64,000 nucleotides of DNA from Candidatus Poribacteria bacterium (GCA_022821725.1 JAJEDB010000126.1:51425-115424); one strand, 5' to 3'; numbered from the stretch's first letter, positions 1 through 8,965 are shown. Translations and numbers: made by a program. The notes: generated by a model from the sequence alone, not told the origin.

Positions 1-2
1 TA

Positions 3-335
3 GAGATTCTGTATACCGAAAGCGATCCGAATTACTTTAAAAGTGAACTGGATACCTACTGGATTCAGCACGGTGGGGCCGACCCAGCCGCTTGGATTCG
101 TCAGTTAAAGGGGCGCGCCGACATCATCCATCTCAAGGATATGGCGATGCAAGGCTCTACGCAACGCTTCGCGGAAATTGGGGAAGGCAACCTTAATTGG
201 GATGCTATTCTCAATGCTTGTATCTACGCAGAGGTCGAGTGGTATATTATCGAGCAGGACACCTGCTACGAGCGCGATCCGTTTGAAAGTTTAGGCATCA
301 GTCTCAAGAATCTAAAAGAGATGGGTTTTGCCTAA
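3..335 (+). CDS. Sugar phosphate isomerase/epimerase, C-terminal part
   Basis: Partial gene entering from the left edge; about 110 codons are visible and it ends at TAA 333-335. The reading frame begins upstream of the first internal ATG at 141, since the codons from position 3 also read as good protein. Visible pieces typical of the xylose-isomerase-like TIM barrel (AP endonuclease 2 superfamily) are GRADIIHLKDM, GEGNLNW and a late WYIIEQD strand, where the His, Glu and Asp are metal ligands in the family. Substrate cannot be told; such proteins often act on inositol- or keto-sugar-type compounds. Family call good, exact function open. Confidence 0.75.
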   Translation, partial: EILYTESDPNYFKSELDTYWIQHGGADPAAWIRQLKGRADIIHLKDMAMQGSTQRFAEIGEGNLNWDAILNACIYAEVEWYIIEQDTCYERDPFESLGISLKNLKEMGFA

Positions 336-360
336 AGGCATCACACCCTTATTTTCCCAT

Positions 361-537
361 GTCCGGTAGGTGCGGTTTCATAAGGTTTCAGAAAATATTT
401 CGGTAATTTGATGTTTTTCCAGACCCGGTAGGTGCGGTTTCCTAACCAGGGTTCCCACCCGTTACTGGGAAGGGACACCGGACTTCGCCAATAAATTACC
501 GAATTAATAAATTAATCTTCATCTAACCGCACCGGGC
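361..537. repeat. Intergenic inverted and direct repeats
   Basis: The 354-bp space between the isomerase and tRNA-Pro holds no gene. CCGGTAGGTGCGGTTTC occurs twice as a direct repeat (363-379 and 425-441), and its inverted core AACCGCACCGG is at 526-536. A separate perfect 11-bp inverted repeat TTCGGTAATTT / AAATTACCGAA lies at 399-409 and 493-503. The arrangement resembles a small non-coding palindromic element, but no terminal duplication could be proven. Confidence 0.55.
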
Positions 538-604
538 ATCTTTAGCAAGAGATCAATTAACAGGTCGGATACAGACGCAAATCTCAAGCAATACGCAATT
601 TTTT

Positions 605-634
605 TTGACATTATACAGGAATTTGTGATACAAT
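605..634 (+). promoter_or_regulatory. Sigma-70-like promoter for tRNA-Pro / hom
   Basis: TTGACA at 605-610 and TACAAT at 629-634 with an 18-bp spacer, about 55 bp upstream of tRNA-Pro. The -10 box is inside a tandem repeat, so it is repeated once 16 bp downstream. Confidence 0.55.
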
Positions 635-669
635 TAAGACTTGATACAATTAAGACTTGATACAAGTAT
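627..669 (+). repeat. 16-bp tandem repeat in the tRNA-Pro promoter
   Basis: The unit GATACAATTAAGACTT is present at 627-642 and 643-658, followed by a partial third copy. Each unit carries a TACAAT hexamer, so copy number could change the -10 position. Confidence 0.7.
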
Positions 670-689
670 AAGGAAATTGATGCTACGAA

Positions 690-763
690 CGGGGCGTGGC
701 GCAGCCCGGAAGCGCGCTTGAATGGGGTTCAAGAGGTCGCTGGTTCGAATCCAGTCGCCCCGA
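690..763 (+). tRNA. tRNA-Pro(GGG)
   Basis: Full cloverleaf: acceptor CGGGGCG (690-696) pairs with CGCCCCG (756-762), discriminator A763; D stem GCGC/GCGC; anticodon stem CTTGA/TCAAG with loop ATGGGGT, anticodon GGG at 724-726; T arm with GGTTCGAATCC. C1-G72 is typical of tRNA-Pro. CCA is not encoded. A second proline tRNA (TGG) is in the tRNA cluster near 52 kb. Confidence 0.95.
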
Positions 764-838
764 TCTCTGAATATGCAATATCGTCTTAGAAGTGGTATAT
801 CGTGCAATAAATCGTAAAGAAAGGAGGGAGTTGTAGTA

Positions 839-2161
839 GTGAACAAGTCGTGTATTAATGTTGGCATTTTAGGATGGGGTACTGTCGGCACAGGCGTTTC
901 CAAAATCCTGATGAATCAGAATTCCCTCATCGCCAAAAATAGTGGCACCGAATTATGCCTAAAAAAAATAGCAAAACGAACGTTACCTGCGACGCGGCAA
1001 GGTGTTGAACTTCCTGCGGATTGTCTGACAACGGATCCCGCAGCGGTCGTTGACAATCCGGAAATCGATATTGTTGTTGAACTTATCGGCGGTGTCACAA
1101 CAGCACACTCCCTCATTAAACGCGCCATCCAAAATGGCAAACACGTCGTCACAGCAAACAAAGCCCTTCTCGCAGAACACGGTGGTGAACTGTTCCAACT
1201 CGCTTCAGAACACCGAGTCAATCTCAATTTCGAGGCAAGCACGGCAGGCGGCATTCCGATCATTAAAACCCTACAAGAAAGTTTCGCTGGCAACCAGATC
1301 CACTCCCTTTACGGTATTGTGAACGGGACGTGTAACTATATGTTGACCGAAATGCACGAGCGGGCTGTAGACTTTTCAGATGTACTCAAAGTCGCACAGG
1401 ACAAGGGATACGCCGAAGCCGATCCAACGCTTGACGTTGAAGGAATTGATGCCGCACAGAAACTCATTCTCCTGATCGCCCTCGCCTATCGGAGTAATAT
1501 TTCACTATCGCAATTCCATGTTGAAGGTATTACCGATATCACCCAGAAAGAGATTCAATACGCTCGCGAGCTCGGTTACGTCATTAAACTCCTCGCAATC
1601 GCGAAACTCACCGACGGGAATCGTGTGGAAGCACGTGTGCATCCGACACTTGTGCCAGAGCGGAGTTTGTTAGCGAATGTCGGTGGGGCATTCAACGCGG
1701 TTTGTGTTATCGGTGATGCGGTCGGGCCGACCCTCTTTTATGGACAGGGTGCTGGCGAGATGCCAACCGCGAGTGCTGTTGTTGCTGACATCATTGATGC
1801 CGCGAAATCTGTGCAGCAAGGTGTAAGCACTCCGATTTCACGAGCATGGCTTGCAGGGACACAAGCGGAAGTTGGTGTATGTCCTATTGACGATATTGAG
1901 ACGCGGTATTACATCCGTTTTGTGGTTGCTGACCGACCCGGCGTTCTCGCAAAGATCGGGACAATTTTGGGGAACTGGCAGATTAGTATCGCGTCTGTTA
2001 TCCAAAAGGATCCGCACGGCATGGAGACCGTGTCCCTCGTAATGTTGACCCACAAGGCACAAGAGAAAAACATGAAAGCCGCGCTCACACAGATTTATAC
2101 GCTTGAAGATGTCAAGGACGAGGCACAACTCATTAGAATCGAAGAGGAAGTCGATTTTTAA
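839..2161 (+). CDS. hom: Homoserine dehydrogenase
   Basis: NAD(P)-dependent reduction of L-aspartate 4-semialdehyde to L-homoserine, the branch point to threonine and methionine. 440 residues, normal for the monofunctional enzyme. The N-terminus has the Rossmann loop [11 protein letters not shown] (about 9-19), then [12 protein letters not shown] with the conserved Lys, the GGIPIIK segment and the catalytic domain; a C-terminal ACT domain (about 357-430, with [11 protein letters not shown]) points to allosteric control by an amino acid, usually threonine. GTG start at 839 chosen because AAGGAGGGAG lies about 9 bp upstream. It sits 75 bp behind tRNA-Pro and could share its promoter. No thrB or thrC neighbours. 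Confidence 0.95.
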   Translation: MNKSCINVGILGWGTVGTGVSKILMNQNSLIAKNSGTELCLKKIAKRTLPATRQGVELPADCLTTDPAAVVDNPEIDIVVELIGGVTTAHSLIKRAIQNGKHVVTANKALLAEHGGELFQLASEHRVNLNFEASTAGGIPIIKTLQESFAGNQIHSLYGIVNGTCNYMLTEMHERAVDFSDVLKVAQDKGYAEADPTLDVEGIDAAQKLILLIALAYRSNISLSQFHVEGITDITQKEIQYARELGYVIKLLAIAKLTDGNRVEARVHPTLVPERSLLANVGGAFNAVCVIGDAVGPTLFYGQGAGEMPTASAVVADIIDAAKSVQQGVSTPISRAWLAGTQAEVGVCPIDDIETRYYIRFVVADRPGVLAKIGTILGNWQISIASVIQKDPHGMETVSLVMLTHKAQEKNMKAALTQIYTLEDVKDEAQLIRIEEEVDF

Positions 2162-2284
2162 GGTGTGTTAAGATTTAGAACATAGAACCGGCAGTGTGTC
2201 TCATCCCCTTTCGGTGTTTGATTATCACGGAAACCCGGTAAATTTGAAGACGGTGTCTCATAGGTGCTTGAGGTAAAATTCGAT

Positions 2285-2866
2285 ATGAAGGAAGGCGTGA
2301 AAGATACTTTAGTGTTCAATGTGAAAGACCTTCGACACGAGGACTTCAAAGAATACAAAGCACTTGTACCGTCTGAGTCCCTCGGTTTGACTTACGAAGA
2401 GGCAGAATTTATTAAGCCCTTGTCATGCAGCGTCGGCCTCTTTCGCCAAGGTGGCGATAATATCTATATAACGACCGATGTTGATACGACTGTTTTGGTG
2501 GAGTGTCGACGCTGTATCAACCCCTTTGAGGTGGACATAGCAACGACACTTGGCTTGCTATTTTCTATTGGGGATACATCGTCAGAAACGGAAGATGATG
2601 AGGAGCGATACTACGATGGGGAAACGTTAGATATTTCAGAGGATGTCCGGCGGGCACTTGTTCTTGAAATACCGACATGGTCGCTCTGCTCCGAAACGTG
2701 CAAGGGTTTATGTCCAGAATGTGGGACGGATCTCAACACGACAGAATGCTCCTGCGAAATGACGGATGAGATAGCGCTCCCTGCCTCTAATTCTCTGAGT
2801 GCGCAGCTTGAAAGTGCTTTTGCCAAAGCTGGTCCTCTCAAAAATACTGGAAACAATCGAAATTAG
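2285..2866 (+). CDS. yceD: YceD/DUF177 family protein
   Basis: DUF177 protein, which in most bacteria lies directly before rpmF and is linked to 23S rRNA / large-subunit maturation. Recognised by the central VLVECRRCINPF segment and the C-terminal cysteine cluster SLCSETCKGLCPECGTDL, a probable zinc site, and by the rpmF gene 65 bp downstream. About 193 residues from ATG 2285, which has GAGGT 10 bp upstream; a GTG at 2264 would add seven residues but has a poorer ribosome-binding site. The acidic stretch around residues 100-115 is not unusual for the family. Confidence 0.85.
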   Translation: MKEGVKDTLVFNVKDLRHEDFKEYKALVPSESLGLTYEEAEFIKPLSCSVGLFRQGGDNIYITTDVDTTVLVECRRCINPFEVDIATTLGLLFSIGDTSSETEDDEERYYDGETLDISEDVRRALVLEIPTWSLCSETCKGLCPECGTDLNTTECSCEMTDEIALPASNSLSAQLESAFAKAGPLKNTGNNRN

Positions 2867-2931
2867 AATAAATACGTGAAGTGTACGCGTGATTCACGCA
2901 TCGCGATTTTGTAATATAAAGGAGACAACCC

Positions 2932-3117
2932 ATGGCGCATCCAAAACGGAGAACGTCAAAATCGAAAAAAAGAATGCGGCGGAGCCATAACGCGCTCCAT
3001 GACAAAACCTTAAGTCTCTGTTCATACTGCGGAGAGACGATTATTTCTCATCGAGTCTGTTCTGAATGTGGGCATTACAATGGACGCCCCGTATTAAAAT
3101 CTGCGGATGACGCATAG
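2932..3117 (+). CDS. rpmF: 50S ribosomal protein L32
   Basis: 61-residue large-subunit protein. The N-terminus AHPKRRTSKSKKRMRRSH is the classic basic L32 start, followed by two CxxC pairs (CSYC and CSEC) forming the zinc-binding (C+) form. GGAGACAACCC gives a strong ribosome-binding site for ATG 2932. It follows yceD as in most bacteria; the next gene is fabH, where plsX would normally come first. Confidence 0.97.
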   Translation: MAHPKRRTSKSKKRMRRSHNALHDKTLSLCSYCGETIISHRVCSECGHYNGRPVLKSADDA

Positions 3118-3126
3118 ATAGTGGTT

Positions 3127-3274
3127 TTATCAGTAATTGTAGCCCGTAAGCGAAGCGGAGGGGTTTTTGATAGGGGTATTTGCTTGGGTATTTCTGCGTA
3201 TTTCTGCAGATATACGTCTATTAACGGTATTTATCTAATTTGCCTGACCGAACCGCAAGGAATAATTAAAAACA
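3127..3274 (+). repeat. Repeated 5' leader upstream of fabH
   Basis: Copy of the dispersed leader family. It has a TAGCCCGTAAGCG block, GGGTTTTTGATAGGGG and GCTTGGGTATTTCTGCG blocks, GATATACG, and the proximal block GAACCGCAAGGAATAATTAA at 3250-3269 directly before ATG 3275. AAGGA in the proximal block acts as Shine-Dalgarno sequence. Confidence 0.7.
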
Positions 3275-4270
3275 ATGACGCAACTTCGATATGCAACCAT
3301 TACAGGGACAGGATCCTACCTCCCCGACCGGGTTGTCACCAATTTTGACCTTGAGGAAATGGTCAATACGAGCGATGAATGGATTCGGCAACGGACAGGA
3401 ATCGCTGAGAGGCGTATCGCTGAAGACGACGTAGCAACCTCTGATCTGTGTATACATGCTGCGCGATGGGCTATCAAAAACGCGCATATTGATCCACTTG
3501 ATATTGAGATGATTCTCGTTGCTACTGTGACACCCGATCGGTTTTTTCCTTCAACAGCCTGCTATGTTCAGAAGGGGATCGGGGCAAAGAATGCCGCTGC
3601 AATGGATGTCTCCGCTGCGTGCGCCGGATTCCTTTACGGACTGGATTTAGCTGACGGACTGATCAGATCGGGACGATATAACACGATTCTTGTCATCGGT
3701 GGTGAAATTTTTAACACAATTGTTGATTGGAACGACAGAAGTACATGTGTCCTTTTTGGAGACGGCGCAGGGGCTGCTATTGTCCAAGCGACGGATGAAC
3801 CGAAAGGGATCCTCGCGTCTTATATCGGATCGGATGGCGATTATGCCGACGTTGACCTCCTCGGGATCCCCGCAGGGGGGTCCAGAATGCCAATCACGCA
3901 GGCGGCGATTGACCAGAAGTTAGATAAAATTCAGATGAACGGCAGAGAAGTCTTCAAATTAGGGGTCCGTCTTATGCCAGAAGCTGCGCAACGTGTGCTC
4001 CGTCAAGCAGACGTGAGTATTGAGGAGATTGATCTGTTAATCCCACATCAAGCGAACCTCCGCATCATTGAGGCGGTTGGCGATAGACTCGGCATGCCAC
4101 GAGAGAAGGTTTATATCAACGTTGATAAATACGGGAATACCTCCGCAGCAACAGTGATTATCGCGTTAGATGAGGCGATTCGCGAGGGACGCGCAAAGCC
4201 CGGGGATCTACTGCTGTTTGTGACCTTTGGCGCGGGGTTGACATGGGGAAGCACACTCCTACGATTATAG
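3275..4270 (+). CDS. fabH: Beta-ketoacyl-ACP synthase III
   Basis: Condenses acetyl-CoA with malonyl-ACP to start type II fatty acid synthesis. 331 residues, standard length. The Cys-His-Asn triad is visible: Cys116 in SAACAGFLYG, His258 in PHQANLRI and Asn288 in YGNTSAAT; the N-terminal DEWIRQRTGI motif and C-terminal FGAGLTWGS motif are also intact. ATG 3275 follows the leader with AAGGA 10 bp upstream. It heads the fab cluster; plsX, usually between rpmF and fabH, is missing here. Confidence 0.96.
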   Translation: MTQLRYATITGTGSYLPDRVVTNFDLEEMVNTSDEWIRQRTGIAERRIAEDDVATSDLCIHAARWAIKNAHIDPLDIEMILVATVTPDRFFPSTACYVQKGIGAKNAAAMDVSAACAGFLYGLDLADGLIRSGRYNTILVIGGEIFNTIVDWNDRSTCVLFGDGAGAAIVQATDEPKGILASYIGSDGDYADVDLLGIPAGGSRMPITQAAIDQKLDKIQMNGREVFKLGVRLMPEAAQRVLRQADVSIEEIDLLIPHQANLRIIEAVGDRLGMPREKVYINVDKYGNTSAATVIIALDEAIREGRAKPGDLLLFVTFGAGLTWGSTLLRL

Positions 4271-4275
4271 TTTTT

Positions 4276-4370
4276 GGTCTTCGGTTAAAAAGGGTTCTCA
4301 TGCGATCACACCCCTCTGCTACCGACAACTGATAACTCTTAACTCTGATAACTGATGACTGATAACCATT
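4276..4370 (+). repeat. AACTGATAACTG-type repeat overlapping the fabD start
   Basis: Intergenic element with GGTCTTCGGTTAAAAAGGGT on the left and iterated ACAACTGATAACT / CTGATAACTGATGACTG on the right. The right end contains the ATG used by fabD (4355), so the repeat supplies the first codons (MTDN). Confidence 0.6.
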
Positions 4371-5299
4371 TGGCATTTATTTTTCCAGGACAAGGTTCAC
4401 AACAGGTAGGCATGGGAGCCGAACTGGCACAGACTTACCCGGCTGCCGATGCTGTTTTTCAGGAGGCAGATGCAGTCCTCGGACGGGAGTTGCGGCGACT
4501 CTGTTTTGAGGGACCCGAAGCAGACTTAAAGCAGACCGAAAACACACAACTGGCGATTTTGACCTGTAGCGTGGCAGCCTTGCAAGTCCTAAAGGAATGC
4601 GGTGTCGTGCCGAGCGCGGTCGCCGGACACAGTTTGGGAGAGTATTCCGCACTCGTGGCGGCAGGAGTGATCGACTTTGAAGACGCACTGCATTTGGTGA
4701 ACGCACGAGCGGGTTTTATGGCGGAAGCCGGAAGCACACAACAGGGCACAATGGCGGCGATCCTCGGAATGGAAACCGAGCGTCTGCAAGTGCTTTGTGA
4801 CACGGCTGAAGGTGTCGTGAGTATCGCTAATTACAACTGTCCCGGGCAACTGGTAATCTCTGGAGAAATTAAAGCAGTCAACCACGTCCTCGACCTTGCT
4901 AAAGCCGAAATTGGGGCGAGACGGTGTCGTCCGTTGCCAGTGAGTGGGGCGTTTCATTCGTCACTCATGGCACCCGCGCAGCAGAAATTCGCAGTACCCC
5001 TCGAATCGGTGACGATGCAATCACCGCAAGTCGATGTTGCGATGAATGTAACGGGTGAGTTCGCCACAGATGCCGACGATATCAGACACCTTCTATTGCA
5101 ACAGATAACACGACCTGTCCAGTGGGAAAAAATATTGCAGACGCTTGAGAAAACCGGTATTACGCATTTTGTAGAGGTCGGACCGGGCAAAGTTTTGTCC
5201 GGTTTGGTGAAACGGACCTTGCCGGAAAGTAGTGCTATGAACGTTGAAGATATTAAGACGCTCTCTCTTGTGACAGGTGAATACGGAAGTGATAAATAA
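4355..5299 (+). CDS. fabD: Malonyl-CoA-ACP transacylase
   Basis: Transfers malonyl from CoA to acyl carrier protein. 314 residues, usual length. FPGQGSQQVGMG at the N-terminus, the nucleophile Ser93 in GHSLGEYSALVAAG, the Arg region NARAGFM, and His in GAFHSSLM are all present. The only start that keeps the FPGQGSQ motif is ATG 4355 inside the repeated element, or a TTG at 4370; neither has a clear Shine-Dalgarno sequence. Three bases separate it from fabG, so the two are almost certainly co-translated. Confidence 0.95.
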   Translation: MTDNHLAFIFPGQGSQQVGMGAELAQTYPAADAVFQEADAVLGRELRRLCFEGPEADLKQTENTQLAILTCSVAALQVLKECGVVPSAVAGHSLGEYSALVAAGVIDFEDALHLVNARAGFMAEAGSTQQGTMAAILGMETERLQVLCDTAEGVVSIANYNCPGQLVISGEIKAVNHVLDLAKAEIGARRCRPLPVSGAFHSSLMAPAQQKFAVPLESVTMQSPQVDVAMNVTGEFATDADDIRHLLLQQITRPVQWEKILQTLEKTGITHFVEVGPGKVLSGLVKRTLPESSAMNVEDIKTLSLVTGEYGSDK

Positions 5300-5302
5300 A
5301 AA

Positions 5303-6079
5303 ATGAGTGAAACAACGGGACAAAATGCCTTTAGAGCGGATGTGTTGAGTGGCAAAACCGCAATCGTTACAGGTGCGTCGCGAGGGATTGGCGCAGCGAT
5401 TGCACAAAGACTCTGCGAAGCCGGGGCAAATGTTGTTCTCTGCTCTCGTTCTACCGAGGCAGTTGGACAGATCGCTGATACACTGCAGGGGAAAGGCTAT
5501 ACGGTCCTCTCAATGGCTGCTGACATCTCCGAAAGGGCGGATGTTGACACGCTGATTGAAAAGACGATTTCGCAATTTTCACAAATCGATATTCTTGTGA
5601 ACAACGCTGGGATTACCCGGGATATGTTGCTCATGCGCCTCAAGGATGAGGACTGGAACGCTGTATTACAGACAAATTTAACCGGTACGATGTACTGCAC
5701 CCGGGCAGTCCTCCGTCCTATGATACGTCAGAAAGGCGGACGAATTATCAACATTTCGTCAGTTGTCGGGTTAACGGGAAACGCAGGACAGGCGAATTAT
5801 GCTGCGGCGAAAGCCGGCATCATCGGTTTCACAAAGGCTATCGCGAAAGAGGTCGGGGCCCGCGGTATCACGGTCAATGCTATCGCCCCTGGCTTTATCA
5901 CGACAGATATGACAGCACAAATACCGGAACAGAATCAGCACCAACTGCTTGAACTGATTCCGTTACGGGAGTTTGGGCATCCAGAGGATGTGGCAGATGC
6001 CGTCTGTTTTTTGGCATCGGATGCTGCACGCTATATCACCGGCCAAACGCTTCAGGTTGACGGTGGCATGGTGATGTAA
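5303..6079 (+). CDS. fabG: 3-oxoacyl-ACP reductase
   Basis: NADPH-dependent reduction of 3-ketoacyl-ACP in fatty acid elongation. 258 residues, short-chain dehydrogenase fold: TGASRGIG cofactor loop (about 22-29), NNAG, catalytic Ser in NISSVVG, Tyr166 and Lys170 in NYAAAKAG, and the C-terminal QTLQVDGGMVM typical of FabG. The first ~12 residues are a short extension. Start ATG 5303, 3 bp after the fabD stop. Confidence 0.96.
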   Translation: MSETTGQNAFRADVLSGKTAIVTGASRGIGAAIAQRLCEAGANVVLCSRSTEAVGQIADTLQGKGYTVLSMAADISERADVDTLIEKTISQFSQIDILVNNAGITRDMLLMRLKDEDWNAVLQTNLTGTMYCTRAVLRPMIRQKGGRIINISSVVGLTGNAGQANYAAAKAGIIGFTKAIAKEVGARGITVNAIAPGFITTDMTAQIPEQNQHQLLELIPLREFGHPEDVADAVCFLASDAARYITGQTLQVDGGMVM

Positions 6080-6109
6080 TTCAAGTGGACTTGGGACTTC
6101 CCAAGGTAC

Positions 6110-6206
6110 CTAATACTAAGCCTGAAACGTAGTGGAAGGCGACGCTGCACGGAGGCACGCGAAGGTCCCGAACCTACGTTACTTAACCGCAAGGAAAATT
6201 AAAAAT
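6110..6206 (+). repeat. Repeated 5' leader upstream of acpP
   Basis: Leader copy of the AAGCCTGAAACGTAGTGG subtype (compare 33359-33376), then CACGGAGGCACGCGAAGGTC and the proximal block TTAACCGCAAGGAAAATTAA ending just before ATG 6207. It places a ribosome-binding site in front of the highly expressed carrier protein gene. Confidence 0.65.
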
Positions 6207-6440
6207 ATGGCAACAAACCAAGAACGCCTCATCGAAATTATCGCGAAACAACTCGGTGTCGAAGAAGATAATGTTACCCCAGATGCCTCCTTTATGGAAG
6301 ATTTGGGGGCTGATTCACTTGATACTGTTGAGCTGGTCATGGCACTTGAAGAGGAATTCGACATCGAAATCCCAGACAGTGATGCAGAGAAAATTCAGAC
6401 TGTTCAAGATGCCCTGAGTTACCTGGACGAACACGTGTAG
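6207..6440 (+). CDS. acpP: Acyl carrier protein
   Basis: Carries growing acyl chains on a phosphopantetheine arm. 77 residues, strongly acidic, with the attachment Ser37 in [11 protein letters not shown] and the helix III motif. A GTG at 6132 would extend the frame by 25 residues, but this part is leader repeat, so ATG 6207, preceded by AAGGAAAATTAAAAAT, is the start. Its place between fabG and fabF is the standard order. Confidence 0.97.
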   Translation: MATNQERLIEIIAKQLGVEEDNVTPDASFMEDLGADSLDTVELVMALEEEFDIEIPDSDAEKIQTVQDALSYLDEHV

Positions 6441-6446
6441 GTTAAG

Positions 6447-6567
6447 GTATATCGTTTATCAGTTGTCGGTCTTCAGTCTGCGGTCGTCAGTTAAAGAAGG
6501 GTTTGATTGTGTCAGAACCGTCTTTTAACCGATAACTAATAACTGATGACTGACAACTATTCTACAA
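6447..6567 (+). repeat. AACTGATAACTG-type inverted repeat between acpP and fabF
   Basis: Left arm TATCAGTTGTCGGTCTTC and GTCAGTTAAAGAAGGGTT, right arm AACCGTCTTTTAACCGATAA and CTGATGACTGACAACT. The arms pair imperfectly around GTTAAAGA / TCTTTTAAC, giving a long hairpin of the same family as at 4276, 13222, 21600 and 56630. Confidence 0.6.
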
Positions 6568-6582
6568 AAAAGGATCGGTCTC

Positions 6583-7821
6583 GTGGAGCGTGTAGTTATT
6601 ACAGGAATCGGTGTTGTCAATGCAATTGGCAATACGAAAGAAGAATATTGGGATGCGCTTGCTATCGGTAAAAACGGAATCGGACCTTTAACCTATTTTG
6701 ATGCCTCTGAGCATCGCACCCAAATCGCCGGAGAGGTTAAGAATTTCCAAGCGGAACAGTATCTGGACCGTCGCGCTGCGTCCAGGTTACCGCTGTTCAT
6801 TCAGTACGCACTTGCTGCCTCAATTATGGCACATGAAGATGCAGGTTTGGAACTCGACACGGTTGATCCTTACCGGGCAGGGGTCCAAATGGGATCAGGG
6901 ATTGGCGGCATCGGTGTCCTTGAAGATAACGCTAAAATCCTCGCTGAAAGAGGAGCGAAGCGCGTGAGTCCATTCCTTGTCCCCTACATGATTATTAACA
7001 TGGCGGCAGGGCAGGTCTCAATCCATTTTAACCTCAAGGGCCCTAATTCTACGTCCGTCACTGCCTGTGCAAGTGCAAACCACTCTATGGGTGATTCGTT
7101 CCGTATCATTCAACGCGGTGAAGCAGATGTCATGTTTACGGGTGGAACGGAATCGGCAATTACACCCTTAGCGTTTGCTGGGTTCTGTTCAATGCGTGCT
7201 ATGTCTGCTCGAAATCATGAGCCTGAACGCGCCTCGCGCCCGTTTACAAAGGACCGGGATGGCTTTGTCATGGGCGATGGTGCGGGGGTCCTGATTCTTG
7301 AATCGCTATCACACGCCAAAAAGCGCGGTGCCTATATCTACGCGGAAATGGTCGGCTACGGAATGACCTCGGACGCACACGATATGGTAAGTCCACCCGA
7401 AAACGGTGAGGGGGCAGTGAAAGCGATGGAATTTGCCCTCCGAGATGCCGACCTATCACTGGATGCCGTCGATTATATCAACGCCCACGGCACCTCAACA
7501 CCAATTGGCGATATTGCTGAGACGAACGCCATTAAAACCCTCTTCGGTGAACACGCCTACAAAATTCCTATCAGCTCCACCAAATCCATGATTGGCCATC
7601 TGCTTGGTGCAGCGGGCGCCGTAGAACTCATCGCCTGCTTAGGCGGGATGGAAAAAGGCTTCTTACCACCAACGATCAACTACGATATGCCCGACGAAGC
7701 CTGCGACTTGGACTATGTTCCAAACGAAAGTCGCGATGCAACGATTGATATCGCACTCTCTAACGCGTTCGGTTTCGGTGGACACAACACCTCAATCGCC
7801 ATCCGAAAATTTTCGGATTAG
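6583..7821 (+). CDS. fabF: Beta-ketoacyl-ACP synthase II
   Basis: Elongation condensing enzyme of type II fatty acid synthesis. 412 residues, as expected. Active site Cys162 in [14 protein letters not shown], first His in [11 protein letters not shown], Lys and second His in [17 protein letters not shown], and the C-terminal NAFGFGGHN loop. GTG start at 6583 with AAGGA 9 bp upstream; no better ATG exists before the conserved [10 protein letters not shown] strand. Last gene of the fab cluster; folK follows after a HicAB module. Confidence 0.96.
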   Translation: MERVVITGIGVVNAIGNTKEEYWDALAIGKNGIGPLTYFDASEHRTQIAGEVKNFQAEQYLDRRAASRLPLFIQYALAASIMAHEDAGLELDTVDPYRAGVQMGSGIGGIGVLEDNAKILAERGAKRVSPFLVPYMIINMAAGQVSIHFNLKGPNSTSVTACASANHSMGDSFRIIQRGEADVMFTGGTESAITPLAFAGFCSMRAMSARNHEPERASRPFTKDRDGFVMGDGAGVLILESLSHAKKRGAYIYAEMVGYGMTSDAHDMVSPPENGEGAVKAMEFALRDADLSLDAVDYINAHGTSTPIGDIAETNAIKTLFGEHAYKIPISSTKSMIGHLLGAAGAVELIACLGGMEKGFLPPTINYDMPDEACDLDYVPNESRDATIDIALSNAFGFGGHNTSIAIRKFSD

Positions 7822-7856
7822 TAGAATATCGCAAACTTGTCGCTCCAGTAAATTTT

Positions 7857-8051
7857 ATGCCCAGAAAAATACGACAACTCATTGCGGACTTGAGAAAGGC
7901 AGGATTTATCAATATGGGTGGAAAAGGAAGTCACAGAACTTATGAACATCCTAAAGGTCCGATGGTTGTCATTTCTGGAAATCTCGGTGACGATGCAAAA
8001 CCTTACCAAGAGAAGCAAGTTAAACTGAACATTGAGGAATCTCAAAGATGA
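7857..8051 (+). CDS. hicA: HicA-family mRNA interferase toxin
   Basis: 64-residue protein of the HicA type, a small double-stranded-RNA-binding-fold toxin that cleaves mRNA. The catalytic His is in KGSHRTYEHP, preceded by LIADLRKAGF and followed by the basic C-terminus. ATG 7857; ribosome-binding site weak. Its stop overlaps the next gene by 4 bp (ATGA), the usual tight coupling of toxin and antitoxin. Inserted between fabF and folK, so probably acquired. Confidence 0.85.
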   Translation: MPRKIRQLIADLRKAGFINMGGKGSHRTYEHPKGPMVVISGNLGDDAKPYQEKQVKLNIEESQR

Positions 8052-8284
8052 GTGAAAGTGCAAAATACATTAAGATCGTCGAATGGTCAGATGAGGATGA
8101 ATGCTTCATCGGATATTGTCCGGGGATCATCGGTCCGTGTTGTCATGGTGATGATGAAGTAGAGGTTTACCGTCAGCTATGCGAAATTGTTGATGAACTA
8201 TTGGTACACGCACAGAAAAAAGATAAACCACTTCCGCATCCAACGATCGGTAGGAACCTTGAGGAACTTTTAGTGAGTGCTTAA
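8048..8284 (+). CDS. hicB: HicB-family antitoxin
   Basis: 78-residue partner of HicA. It has the partial RNase H-like HicB fold: an [18 protein letters not shown] strand pair followed by a helix with [16 protein letters not shown]-terminal DNA-binding domain is not apparent, so this is the short antitoxin type. Overlaps hicA by 4 bp and its end runs close to folK. Confidence 0.8.
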   Translation: MSESAKYIKIVEWSDEDECFIGYCPGIIGPCCHGDDEVEVYRQLCEIVDELLVHAQKKDKPLPHPTIGRNLEELLVSA

Positions 8285-8321
8285 TCAGTTTACAGCATTC
8301 ACGCATCGCCTGGGTTCAGCC

Positions 8322-8843
8322 ATGTTGTTATCAACCCCAAACTTCTTGTACGTAGCCTATATTGGTTTTGGAAGTAACATCGGCGACCGACTTGCACATA
8401 TCCAGAATGCCATCCGTGCGCTATCAAAAACAGAGGGAATCACCTTAAAAAAGATTTCCTCCATCTACACAACTGACCCCGTTGGTTATGAAGCACAAGC
8501 ACAGTTCCTGAACGGGGTCGCCGCTATCCAAACCTCCCTTTCTCCCCTCTCTTTGCTACATACCTTAAAAGACATTGAGACCACTATTGGCAGAAAACAC
8601 CGTATCCGTTGGGGTCCGAGAGAGATTGACTTGGACATATTAATCTATGAGGATTTGTGCGTCCAAACAGAGAAACTCGTCATTCCGCATCCAGAGATGC
8701 ATCTCCGCGGTTTCGTGTTGGTCCCGTTAACGGAGATCGCGCCGAACCTCGTGCACCCAGTCTTTCAGGAATCTATTCAAACCCTCCGCAATCGCCTTGA
8801 AGATGACAAATCCGTGCTAAGGAAAGAAGATTGTATTTTATAG
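8322..8843 (+). CDS. folK: 2-amino-4-hydroxy-6-hydroxymethyldihydropteridine diphosphokinase
   Basis: Pyrophosphorylates hydroxymethyl-dihydropterin in folate synthesis. The family start [11 protein letters not shown], the pterin-binding [13 protein letters not shown] region and the signature [14 protein letters not shown] with its Asp pair are intact. About 173 residues from ATG 8322; the frame is open back to a GTG at 8277 inside hicB, but no family member needs those residues. A TTG at 8346, close to the conserved strand, is another option. No folP or folB neighbour. Confidence 0.92.
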   Translation: MLLSTPNFLYVAYIGFGSNIGDRLAHIQNAIRALSKTEGITLKKISSIYTTDPVGYEAQAQFLNGVAAIQTSLSPLSLLHTLKDIETTIGRKHRIRWGPREIDLDILIYEDLCVQTEKLVIPHPEMHLRGFVLVPLTEIAPNLVHPVFQESIQTLRNRLEDDKSVLRKEDCIL

Positions 8844-8965
8844 ACTTTCGCACTAAGATCTGATATAATTTCTGCAACCGCCTATCCGACAGCGTCTCCT
8901 CTTTGCCTATCTTGAGCAGTTCGTCCAAAAGACTGTTCAAACCCGCCTCAATCGCCTTGAAAAAC

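Noticed and set aside
3121..3348. 75-codon frame across the fabH leader
   Set aside because: It starts in the leader repeat and overlaps fabH out of frame.
6132..6206. 25-residue N-terminal extension of acyl carrier protein
   Set aside because: It is the leader repeat read in frame; the ribosome-binding site and the family start both point to 6207.
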